Shown piece after piece: positions 23,716 to 34,275 of a stretch of 64,000 nucleotides of DNA. The stretch's first letter is position 1, and the number at the start of each line of letters is the position of its first letter. The stretch is from Amorphophallus konjac. Taxonomy: Eukaryota > Streptophyta > Magnoliopsida > Alismatales > Araceae. The notes under the pieces were generated by a model that made no database searches, was not told the DNA's origin, and worked only from the letters and a program-made list of their open reading frames with translations. A program made the position numbers and the translations under genes. Where the stretch lies: positions 164,282,334-164,346,333 of the forward strand of contig CM040120.1 of NCBI GenBank assembly GCA_022559845.1. Reading direction: 5' to 3'.

Positions 23716-23854
23716 AACCCTCAAACAGCTCCGAACAAATCCGGAAAAATGCCAGACAAATTCCTAAAAATCCAGGAAAATAGCCGGAATTTCCAGAACA
23801 ATTAATAGAACAAATACCACGAAGGATCCATTAAGACACGGGCCTTACACCAGG

Positions 23855-25605
23855 AGTCTTCTTATTTGTGGTAGGATTCTTGATCCTACTCTTGTATGCT
23901 GTTGTTGTTTGGTTCAGGTCAACCCGGTTTGACCCAGTGGTTGACGTGTGACCTTGCTTGTGCGTGTCTTGGCAGTTCTGTCCTGTCCGAGACACTGCTT
24001 CTGGATGCTTCGAGGTGCTGTTCTACCTCGGTTTGCATGTCCAGCTGTGCTGAGGGTTCTTGGCGTTCCCCTCAGGTCTCCGTGTGTTGTTTTCTGCGGA
24101 GCGTGGTTTCTCTGGCTTAGGATTAGACAATTGGCGGCTTGTTCCGCTGGTTGTGACGATCTTGCCGTTTAGTCGTTTGACTCAAGGATCGTTGCGTAGG
24201 AGGTCTAGTTGCTTGTCCTGAGTTGTCGGCAGTGGCGATGCTGCCATTTGGTGCCTCGAAGTACGTGTTGAGGGGCGTGGTTGCCTGTCTATACTTCGGC
24301 ACTTGTGTTTGAGCTTCTGTGTCGTGTGAAGCCTCCACTTGTGTGACCTAAGGCCTAGAGGTGCCGACCCGCTAGCGGATGGCGGAGGGATTTTCTCGGT
24401 GAGTGGTTTTTAGTTAGTTCCGCGGGCTCCTTGTCAACGGTGGCGTCCTGCCGAGGGAGAATACTAGCTTGAGGACTTGGCTTAGACTATAGCCAGTGTG
24501 TGCACACGTGGTCAGGGACTAAGGACTTACATCGACGGGCGTGACCCTGACTAGTTACTTGTTTTGCTGTTACTGTTTGGTTCAGTTGGTGTCTACATCT
24601 CTGCTGTTGTTACAGCAGTACTGTAGGTGAGACACTTGAGGTGCGGCATAAGACGTCAGTGGACGCAGCTGGCTTTCTAAGGGGGTGCTTCCGTCACGTG
24701 ACGCGTAGCTTTCGCGTTTTCTTGCGCGTTGTGACCTTTGCGAGTTGCCCATTCATGGCTGCACTCGGGGTCAGTGTGTTGCTGTCCGCACGGTGTTCTG
24801 TTCGTGCGTGGGGCTTTGTGCACGACGTTCTCTGTCGCGCTTTGTCTGCTTCTCGGCGTCGGCGTTCGCCTTCGCCTTTGTTGGGCTGGTTGACAGACTG
24901 ATGTACCCTTCTGTGTGAGTTTGGGGTCATCCACCTGTTGCCTTTTGTTTGGAGTAGTTTGGGATACCGAGGTTAGTTCGGTAGCCGCTTGTTTGGTGCG
25001 GGTTCTCACCCTCTCCTGCGTGTTCCCTACTCCTACTTCCCGTCTGTTCCTTTACAACTTTGTAGTGTAGCTTTTCCTGCTTTGCTACACCTGCTGCTCT
25101 TGCTACGTTTGTTGCTGCTTCCGTTGCTTTAGCTTTGTGCGCTTTCCAGTGGGGATTCGCGTGACCCCTACTGAGTTTCTGTTGAGACTCACCCCTGCTG
25201 CTTTTCAGGTGGGTTTCGCCGTCTGCCTCTGCTGTTCTTGGTGGAGCGCTCTTTCGCTGTTGTCGCTGCCAGCCGTACCTGCGTCGGGCTTCTCCCGACT
25301 TCTGTGTACGTTTCTTCTGTCGTACTGTACTGTGCTAGACTTGTTGTCTTTCCTTTGGGCTGGACTCTGTGTTTAATTGTTAAAAATTTATTAATGAAGC
25401 TGTAATTTTATTTCTGCTACTTTAGCAACCCAATCTAATGAAATTGCTTACTGTTATATCTCTGTGGCTTCAATGTACTCTACACATGCCTTTTATCCCT
25501 TCGGCGCTTTCCCGCGCTTGGGAGGCCTCGCGGGTCCCTCATGGTATCACGTGTATTCGGTATTTATACCGGGTGCACCGGGTATCTGGAATCCGGGTCG
25601 TTACA
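23855..25605 (+). mobile_element. Element B 3' LTR, second part
   Basis: It continues from AGTCTTCTTATTTGTGG, matching 8550-10304 of the 5' LTR, and ends GGTCGTTACA. CCAGT (25606-25610) follows as the B target duplication. Small indels relative to the 5' LTR occur around 25080-25110 and 25378-25445. Confidence 0.92.
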
Positions 25606-26410
25606 CCAGTCATAAAGACTCACGTCGGATTCTGATCGAAATGTCACAGTGGGACAACCCAAACGATACATTTATGGTAGAGAATTTCACATAAACATTG
25701 AGATATCATTGCAGCGGAAATGAAATTACTCAATCAGTCAGCTTACAGTCAAAAGACTTCATCCACATAGGTCGAAATAAAGGTAACGATTTAACAAGTT
25801 ATTTATTAGATAACCAAATTTTACACACATTTTTTTTCTAAGACATAACTACCTAAGATAATGACACGTAGTAAATCCAAGCTGCGGTCAGAACTCTGCG
25901 AGATCACTCCCCGCTTTCTTCTACCGCTTATCCTGAAAATGTTCAACATGGTGAGTCTACGAATAGACCCAGTAAGAGACCTGGCATAGTCCCCAATCAT
26001 AACATGTATGAACATATCCAAAGTGATTTACGGCATTTCATTTTATAAGTCATTCTTAGACATAATTTCAATTAGTTAACACATGAGATTAATACATTTA
26101 ACCCAATTTCAATTTTTACGATCATAAGTCATGATATTAGTATTTTACAAATAAAGCATGTACATTAAAACTTTATTCTATCTATGACAAAGTAAATGAG
26201 TATTCAACATTAATAAACATTACCATGCAATATAATTCTATTCATTTATCAATAGAATGATTCCAGTACAAGGTGGAGTAAAGTCTCACGCATAGTGAAA
26301 GGATCCAAACAGATTCAATCTTCCCTTTTCCAAATCACGATTTGATATACTGGAGATTCATTAATAGTAAACATTTATAGTGTAATAACAATAAAATACA
26401 ATAACAGTTC

Positions 26411-26722
26411 AGTGGGCAATAACACTAGTTTCATATCAGTTCAATGAGCAGTAACAGTAATTTCAATATCAATTCAGTGAACTGTAACAGTCATTTCAAT
26501 ATCGATTCAGTGAATAGTAATAGCAGTTCTAATTTCAATTCAGTGAACAGTAATAGTCGTTTCAATAACGACTCAGTGAACAGTAATAGTAGTTCCAATA
26601 TCAATTCAGTGAGCAGTAACAGTCGTTTCAATATCGATTTAGTGAACAATAGCAGCTGTTTCAGTATCAATTGAGTAAGCAGTAGTAGTAGTTTCAATTT
26701 CAATTCAATGAGTAGTAACAGT
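26411..26722 (+). repeat. 36-bp minisatellite in the C 3' LTR
   Basis: About eight degenerate copies of a unit like AATTCAGTGAACAGTAATAG plus a TTTCAATATC-type half. The period is a multiple of three and the unit lacks stops, so both strands show ORFs; the plus strand reads an Asn/Ser-rich 12-residue repeat (NSVNSNSxFNID). I take these as by-products. Confidence 0.85.
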
Positions 26723-28953
26723 GGTAAATAGCCAAGACATAGTGCCTAAACCAGCACTAGAAGGACAGTCAGTCGGTACTCGATCACCTAGGTAAAAATA
26801 GTGATGAGTCTTGATTACTGCGCAGAACCGGGAGAAGTGCTCTCCCCCTTTACCAGTGGTACTTGTCCACCTCCATGATTTCAATCCCCGTTATCCTCGG
26901 GGCCAGTACAGTGTGAACCTCCCCATAGGGGCATTTCTATGGCTTGGTTCCAGTCTCCCCCTAAGGTGATAATGTTCATTTGGCAGTAGTAATAGTACGG
27001 TAAATATATATATATAACTCATATGAAATGGACACATGCCACTCAAAAATTCATGCTGTGAACATTAAGTATAAAATATGCCATTACTGAAAATCCTTTT
27101 TTCTTTATTTCTGAAATTCTCAACTTATCCAAACATAAGGGCATATATATATCAAAAAATTTTAATTTCGTGTATAGAAATTAGAATGCTTTAAAATTTC
27201 ATAGAATCAATACCTTTACAGAAAGGATAAAAATAGGAAATTATCAAAAAATTTCAGACAGTATTTATAATTTTTACAGGTTCTTTATATTCCATTTATA
27301 CATCAAAAGATTCTAATTCTGTTCTCCGAACTCAAAATACATTGCAATTTCAGGAAACTAATACATTTACAGAAAGGATCAAAACAGAAAATTTCCATCA
27401 TTTTTCAGATAGTAATTATAATTTTTCTGAAATTACATATACTTCAACATACATCATAAATTAACTAACTTTAGCTACCAAATTCATAAGGCCATTAAAA
27501 TTTTACTGAAAATTACATTTGTACGTAACACTACACAAAAAAGTTTTCATAATTTGTCATGTAGGAAGTTAAAATTTTCTAGAATCATTTAAATTCTCCT
27601 ATGCATGGAAAATTGACTAAATTTAACGACAGTACTCTGAAAATCACAATAATTTTTAAAACCATCATTCATAATTGAAATATTATTTCTGAAACTTTTC
27701 ATTATTTTTCACAGTGTATTACTAATATTTTGATAGAATAACAAAATACATCATGAATAATAAGTCAACTAAATATATCCACAATGATCAGAAAATTAGT
27801 CAAAATTTACAGAACGTTGTTCTAGACAGAAGTATCATATAGAAAAAAATTCACTATTTTTCATTCAGTATTTCAAATTTCTGAAATTGTTTATCAATTT
27901 CTAAGATTTACAACAATACCTTTTAAATAGAGAAAATTATTAAAAATATTCACAATGAGTGAAATATACTAAACATTAACTTATAAATATCATATATCGG
28001 CTCTGTAACATTCTCAGGATTTTTCACAGAATATTAATATTTATTAAATTTTTTAATTATTTGTTCAAACATTGAAAATTATGCAAGTGAATATTCCATG
28101 ATCATAATAATATGAAGATTTAATACATTAGTTATAACATGCATTTAAGCTTTTTGGTAAAGTTTCAAAATTTTTCATAAAGTATTTCTGTTTATCTCAT
28201 AATTTTATACTTCTAATAACTTATTGAAAATTCTGTAAGTTCACTTACAGACATCTATAATTGTTGGTATTTTAAGAATACATCACACACAACATAATAA
28301 CTATACTGTGAAATCGTAAGATTTTTATGAACAGTATATATAATTTCTATATAATTATTTATTTTCTTATCATGTATTAAAAATTGATTAACAGAAATAT
28401 AGTGATATAAGAATAATGAAACTTTTTCTACACATGGGTCTCATAGTAAGATGCATTTCTACAATTTATGGTGATTTTATATCACCCCTTTAGACTTTTA
28501 GTATAATTAAACACTTTTAAGATAATATTAGAATATTTATAAATGTGAACATAATTTGAATCAGACATTGAAATTTTTACAGAGAGCGTAGAATATCAGA
28601 TCCCATGATTCTGGAAACTTTCTAAATTTATCATGCACCGTTGCTCATTATAGTGTATTAATCACTTGATTTTACCCTTAATCACATGCCTTAACACTAA
28701 TGATCTCATGATAATTCGACTAGATGTGATCACACATGGTGAAATACAGATCTCTGGATTTAATTATCTCTATAGATGTTAATTAACACACCTTAAATCA
28801 TTTTAAATATGCTAATCATGCTAATCAAGAGGATTAATGTTAAATCTCTTACCTTAATAAAGCTTAAACACCTCCTTAATAATCCCTACACCTTCTCCTT
28901 CAGCACTTCACGTAGCGAGCCTCCAAGAAGAGCAAATGAAGCCCCTCTCATGG

Positions 28954-28963
28954 CTATTTATAG
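28954..28963 (-). promoter_or_regulatory. TATA box of the C LTR (3' copy)
   Basis: CTATAAATAG on the minus strand matches the plant TATA consensus. It lies about 630 bases inside the outer end of U3 and is conserved in the other LTR. Confidence 0.65.
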
Positions 28964-29592
28964 GGGTTTTACTCTAATCAATCTTAACCATTGATTTAAA
29001 TCAAGGGTGGGGATTAAACTATTAGTTTAATGTTATTTAATTAAAAATATGATCTTCAAACTTCACCAACCCACTTAACCCATTCCTTTTGACTACCCCA
29101 TATTTTTCTCTTTTTTTAATGCATATAGGGCACATTGGATTTGACTTAAGAGAAAAAGAGTTTAAACTAATGAGGGAAAGCTTAATAATAATAATAATAA
29201 AGCAATTTTTTTTATAAGCCGCAAGCGGCCAAGATAGGGGAGGGCGGTGCTGGTGCGCTCGCGCGCGCGCGCCCGCGTGGGCGGCCACCCCCCGTCGACC
29301 GTTTTTTTTAATTTGAGCCTTCCATTTTTTTTATTAGCCCCTTCTATTTTTTTATCACTTACCCCTTTCCTCCTTTCTTTTAACTATTTGCCCCCTTCTC
29401 TCTCTCTTTTGTTTTACTTTATTTATTTATTTTTCTTTATTCTCTTCCCTTAACTTTTAAACCCCTTTCTTTCTTTTTTTACCAAGACTAAAATAATTAT
29501 AATAAGACTAATAATTTAAACATTTAGACATAAATAAATATATTTTTATTAATCAAATAAAATACTAAACTATAAATTCGTAGGGCATCACA

Positions 29593-29629
29593 CCCTCTCT
29601 CCCTTAAAGAAAACTTCGTCCTCGAAGTT
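29593..29629 (-). promoter_or_regulatory. Element C polypurine tract and pre-LTR motif
   Basis: The minus strand reads AACTTCGAGGACGAAGTTTT, then CTTTAAGGGAGAGAGGG against the LTR. This is the Tekay/Del arrangement. Confidence 0.85.
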
Positions 29630-29704
29630 TGGGGTTAGATCACTTACCGAACAATCCATGGTACTTCTTCTTCATCTCCTTCCTTTGGTTTCCACGTGGC
29701 CTCC

Positions 29705-30679
29705 TCATGCGAGAAGTTCCTCCATAGTACCTTCTGTGAGATCCTCTGCTTGCTCAGCCTCCCCTCTAGCTAGCGCAAACACCCGAGCTGGGGCTCGGGA
29801 TCTCCCTGTGGGTCCCGCTACTGCTGGTCTGGCTACTACTGGAGCTGCTACTACTGCTACTGGCTGAGCTGCTACAGGTTGCATCATCTTCAGACAATCT
29901 CGGATCATGTGGCCCTTCTCTCCATAACAAAGATTCCTGCTGGTGGTGATCCAGCATACTTCCCCACCATGTCGCTTGCCGTAGTGTTTACATTCTGATT
30001 TATCGTTGCCTCTTGCTGATGGCGTGATCTTCCCTATCACGAACGATCGCGACGGATTCTCCATCACTCTTTTGCCATTGTCATTCCCGTGAAATGATGC
30101 CGATGGTCTCTTTATCGAAGTCCTCTTCTCCTCTTGATATAAATCCATGTCGCTCTCTTGACGACATGCCGCGCCAAGAGCTATCTCCATCGTAGCAAGA
30201 TCCAGTGCAACTAGACGAGTCCGAAGCGACGGTCGTAATCCCGCCACAAACTTCTTTACCTTCCTTCTTTCATCAGTAACAATGTGCGGTGCATACTTTG
30301 ATAATTCCGCGAACTTGGCCTCATACTCGAGCACGGTCATTGACCCTTGAGTTAGGGCCAGAAAGTCTTGCTCCATCTTGTCTTGCATATGCTCCGGTAT
30401 GTACTTTTCCGTGAAAAGCCACCGGAATTCTTCCCAATAAATAACATGCTCGAGTCTATCAAGTTGATTCCTTAGCACAGACGCCCACCATACGTCCGCT
30501 CTCTCTTGCAACATGTACGCCATCAGACTCGTCTTGTCATCATCCGCTGGCCGGATGACCCAACAAATCATTTCGATCTCGTGGAGCCGGTTTTCAGTCA
30601 TGATTGGCTGACTCTCCCCCTTAAAAGAGGATGGAGGCATCCGCCGAAATCTCTCCATTATGGTCACCCCTCCTACCAT
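29705..30679 (-). CDS. Element C gag protein, 324 aa
   Basis: A Ty3 gag with the usual core ([87 protein letters not shown]), homologous to the gag part of D. It would form the capsid that packages C RNA. The nucleocapsid region is damaged. The first cluster reads CKHYGKRHGGEVC, where D has [13 protein letters not shown]. The second reads CYGEKGHMIRDC, two residues and one Cys short of the CX2CX4HX4C knuckle. The C-terminus is Ala/Val-rich. The stop lies just upstream of the polypurine tract, so nothing else is encoded. The frame is open, but RNA binding may be impaired. Confidence 0.85.
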   Translation of the reverse strand: MVGGVTIMERFRRMPPSSFKGESQPIMTENRLHEIEMICWVIRPADDDKTSLMAYMLQERADVWWASVLRNQLDRLEHVIYWEEFRWLFTEKYIPEHMQDKMEQDFLALTQGSMTVLEYEAKFAELSKYAPHIVTDERRKVKKFVAGLRPSLRTRLVALDLATMEIALGAACRQESDMDLYQEEKRTSIKRPSASFHGNDNGKRVMENPSRSFVIGKITPSARGNDKSECKHYGKRHGGEVCWITTSRNLCYGEKGHMIRDCLKMMQPVAAQPVAVVAAPVVARPAVAGPTGRSRAPARVFALARGEAEQAEDLTEGTMEELLA

Positions 30680-30792
30680 GGTCTAAAAATGTAATTATAT
30701 GATTAAGTTTTCATCATAACAACCTACTAGTTCAAGTATTTTAAAATGTGAATTTAGCTGATGACTATTTATGTAGATTCTCAACCGCGGTG

Positions 30793-30804
30793 GCTCTGAT
30801 ACCA
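30793..30804 (-). promoter_or_regulatory. Element C primer binding site (initiator Met tRNA)
   Basis: TGGTATCAGAGC on the minus strand, five bases inside the LTR boundary. Confidence 0.9.
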
Positions 30805-31589
30805 TTCTCTGTCACGCCCCGACTCGTAAATCCGGTACAGTCGTAAAGACTCACGTCAGATTTCGATCGAAACGTCACAGTGGGACAACCCAAACGGTAC
30901 ATTTACGGTAGAGAATTTCACATAAACATTGAGATATCATTGTAGCGAAAATGAAATTACTCAATCAGTCAGCTTACAGTCAAAATACTTCATCCACATA
31001 TGTCGAAATAAAGGTAACAATTTAACATGTCATTTATCAGATAACCAAATTTTACACACATTTTTTTTTCTAAGACATAACTACCTAAGATAATGACACG
31101 TAGTAAATCTAAGCTTCGGTCAGAACTCTGCGAGATCACTCCCCGCTTTCTTCTATCGCTTCACCTGAAAATGTTCAACATGGTGAGTCTACGAATAGAC
31201 CTAGTAAGAGACTAGGCATAGTCCTCAGTCATAACATGTATGAACATATCCAAAGTGATTTACGACATTTCATTTTATAAGTCATTCTTAGAAATAATTT
31301 CAATTAGATAACACATGAGATTAATACATTGAACCCAATTTCAATTTTTACGATCATAAGTCATGATATTAGCATTTTACAAATAAAGCATGTACATTAA
31401 AATTTTATTCTATCTATGACAAAGTAAATGAGTATTCAACATTAATAAACATTACTATGCAATATAATTCGATTCATTTATCAATAGAATGATTACAGTA
31501 CAAGGCGGAGTAAAGTCTCACGCATAGTGAAAGGATCCAAACATATTTAATCTGCCCTTTTCTAAATCACGATTTGATATACTGGAGAT

Positions 31590-33898
31590 GAAGTCCCACG
31601 ATCAATGACACCCCAAGAGGGGTGTGAATTGGGTGTTTATAAATTTTAAGAAAACTTTTGACCATTTTGAAGAATGTGATAAAACACTACTTAAGAGATA
31701 CAAATCTATTCAATCATAAGTTGGATTTATCAAAATCTAATTAGTGATGAGATAGATTATGCAAGATGAACAAGAATAAAACTTGAACAACAAAGCACAC
31801 TAATACTCACGTAGAATGGAGGTAGAAGAAAAGGACCAAACCACACAATTCAAACCATAGTTCACATCGGTTTTTAAGGTGGTTCGGATGCAACGACGGC
31901 AATCCTACGTCCACCCCTCACCAAACCCGGTGAGGCTTCACTCGGGGATAAATCTCCAAACGGAGACGACGCTCAAACCACACACGTAGGACGACGCCTG
32001 CACGCACACACGGGGACTCACCCCAATACACAGACACACACACACACGGAGATGAGGACTCCAACACGATCCGACAACCGGATCACCAACACAAACACCC
32101 GCTGCCACAAGTGTAGCAATCCACACACACGAGACAGAATGGATCTAAATAGACCCACACACACACAAACGTAGATCTAGGAAGATCCACGCACACACAC
32201 TAATCAGATACGACACACACACACACGACCATGGATCCAACAATGATCCACACACATACAAGTTCTTCATTTTATGACGAACACAAATACAACACCCAAA
32301 TCATAAAGACAATGAGGCTTAGTTTAGAAAACTCCTGTTTTGGGTTCCCCTTGAATGCATGTTGCGGATCTTGAACGTATCTTCAATCTGCACTTGACCG
32401 GAGCTTCAATCTGTGCTTGCTTAGCTTTTCTCCTTTTATGCTTGCTTGGCTTCTCTTGTTTCTCCCTTAGGCACTCTTCTTGGAATCCTTGCTTGCTTGC
32501 TTGGCTCTTCTCTTCCTTGGAGGAGGTTGACTTCAGATATGCCTTCAATGGGTTGAGAATGGATGAAGAACACTTACTGCACGGAGTACTGTTCACGGCT
32601 ACAGTACCCTTCTTCTTCCTCCTTGGACAACACCCTCTTGATCTCCCTTTAAGCCATCTTGGATGGTTAGGGTTAATGACTTCAAAGAGATGTTTTATAG
32701 CCCTTGAATGGTCCAAAGACAAGCCCCAGACCAGATCCATAAATCATGGCTTAACTGGGGTTATTGGGATTAAACAAATGGGTGAAGATTCCTCTCCACG
32801 AGCTTGAAATCGAAAGTCAATAATAGGGGCCTCGGGGCAGTTAGGCGACCAGAAGCATTGGGTCGGTCGATCGGAATTTTACAGTCGAAACAATTTTTGG
32901 TTCTGGCAAAATCGATTGACTGACCCTATGGTGGCGGTAGACCAAAACTTGCAAAATTTCTATCTTTTCGATTCTGTTAATTCTGGTCGACTGGCCATGG
33001 TGTGTTGGTCCACCGAAATGACTCATACATGTAAAAATGAAGTGTTAGCCCAAGGAAACACATCTATAAGTCAAGAGCTTCATGTCCATATCAATTTCAT
33101 GCATTTTGGGTTTGGTTTAACTTAGCTTATGCATTTGGAAAGTTCAAAGCAAATGAGCACTTGTCATTACATGAGATTGTCTTAAACAAGTTCAATGCTC
33201 ACTCTTGAAGATAACAAATTAAAGGAATATCGCCCCTATAATCAAAATTACCTTCCGGGGGCGGAGCCCCTGGAAACCCCCGCGACCTGACCGGGCAGGT
33301 CGATCCCTGCAACCTGACAGCGCAGGTCGATCCGCGTGTGAGGGCGCACGATGGCGAGTTGTGCAAGGGCTTAAAACCTCATGAACTAGGTGCATATGAA
33401 CACTTTGAAACACACATGTTCTGAGATAAGGATCAAGTTTTGGGCTAAGAATCAAGAGATAAAACTCAATCATCCCAAGTAAATTATTCATGAAATAACC
33501 TCATGGAACACTCAATAACAAGGAGTGTATAACAGGGTAAGAGCCTTACCAATGGTTCTTGACAATACATGACATATACCACCTGTTTTGGATTGTAGAG
33601 GAGTAGGGCGCTTATCCACACATTTGGTTCACTAGGTGACTGCCATGAGTTTGATCCTGCAAGCAAGATGGCCAGGGTTAATACCATGCTTGTTCACATT
33701 AAAGAGGTTATGAAACCTCTTGCCTCTTGTAAAACCAACTCAATCATATTTAAACAACAACATGAGTGTGCACAGTCAGCAAGAATATGTGCAATCAACC
33801 ATAAGTTTAGTTATCATCACTGAATCACACATTAAGTTTAGTTATCATCAAAATCATAACTTAACAATCACAACAATCATCAAAACCATAACTCAACA
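31590..33898. mobile_element. 2.3-kb insertion in the C 5' LTR, copia-LTR-like
   Basis: Comparison with the other C LTR (ACTGGAGATTCATT near 26350) shows an insertion flanked by GGAGAT at 31584-31589 and 33899-33904. Near its left end is TGACACCCCAAGAGGGGTGT (31605), and GGTGGTTCGG with CCTACGTCCACCCC (about 31880-31915). These resemble stretches common in plant Ty1/copia LTRs. A (CA)n-rich segment covers about 31978-32258. No pol is present, so a solo LTR is likely, but the exact ends are not TG...CA. The open frames at 32324-32807 on both strands have no recognisable domain. Confidence 0.55.
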
Positions 33899-33940
33899 GG
33901 AGATTCATTAACAATAAACATTTATAGTGTAATAATAATG

Positions 33941-34275
33941 AAATGTAATAACAGTTCAGTGGGCAATAACACTAGTTTCAATATCATTTCAATGAGCAGT
34001 AACAGTAATTTCAATATCAATTCAGTGAACTGTAACAGTCATTTCAATATCGATTCAGTGAACAGTAATAGCAGTTCCAATTTTAATTCAGTGAGCAGTA
34101 ATAATCGTTTCAAAAATGACTCAGTGAACAGTAATAGTAGTTTCAATATCAATTCAGTGAGCAGTAACAGTCGTTTGAATATCGATTCAGTGAACAATAG
34201 CAGTAGTTTCAATATCGATTCAGTAAGTAGTAACAGTAGTTTCAATTTCAGTTTCAATTTCAATTCAGGCAGTAG
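33941..34275 (+). repeat. 36-bp minisatellite in the C 5' LTR
   Basis: The counterpart of 26411-26722 with about nine copies. Unit order is conserved, with scattered substitutions and one extra TTTCAATTTCAG-type partial unit near 34240. Confidence 0.85.

Larger units (their letters stand above)
14260..23849 (-). mobile_element. Element D: complete, apparently intact Tekay/Del-like Ty3 retrotransposon
   Basis: A 9590-bp minus-strand element with CCAGG duplicated at 14255-14259 and 23850-23854. It has near-identical LTRs (14260-16633 and 21477-23849), a primer site, a polypurine tract and one uninterrupted gag-pol ORF. By eye the LTRs differ at about nine or ten substitutions and two or three small indels over 2.37 kb, about 99.5% identity, so the insertion is recent. 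It sits in the 3' LTR of its relative B, in opposite orientation. It is the only element in the window with all parts needed for autonomous movement. Confidence 0.95.
21477..23849 (-). mobile_element. Element D 5' LTR
   Basis: 2373 bp, nearly identical to 14260-16633. Differences seen include a 2-bp indel in an AT run near 21700, single substitutions near 22520, 23101, 23198, 23567 and 23836, and GTGAGGG against GAGAGGG in the GA tract. It supplies the promoter for the element. Confidence 0.93.
6636..25605 (+). mobile_element. Element B: large non-autonomous Ty3-type (LARD-like) retrotransposon
   Basis: A plus-strand element with TGTAATGCCC...TTACA ends, flanked by CCAGT at 6631-6635 and 25606-25610. 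The 5' LTR is 3669 bp and the 3' LTR is about 3694 bp once element D is removed. The internal region is 2.0 kb with an initiator-Met primer site and a polypurine tract but no gag or pol. The LTRs differ by a few percent by eye. Blocks of the LTR are homologous, in the same order, to the LTR of element D, so B is a relative of D that lost or never had coding sequence. Confidence 0.9.
25606..29592 (-). mobile_element. Element C 3' LTR, main part
   Basis: It resumes at CCAGTCATAAAGACTCACG, matching 30841 onward in the right LTR, and ends GGGCATCACA before the polypurine tract. It is very AT-rich. It holds a 36-bp minisatellite and a block at about 26727-26985 that is absent from the right LTR. 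The inner end has a TATA box, a (TAA)n tract, a (CG)n stretch (29259-29280) and a long pyrimidine run (29300-29480). There are no genes. Confidence 0.88.

Noticed and set aside
32324..32807. Overlapping ORFs of 138 and 150 codons on opposite strands in the copia-like insertion
   Set aside because: Neither has a recognisable domain. They overlap almost completely on opposite strands and lie in LTR-like sequence.
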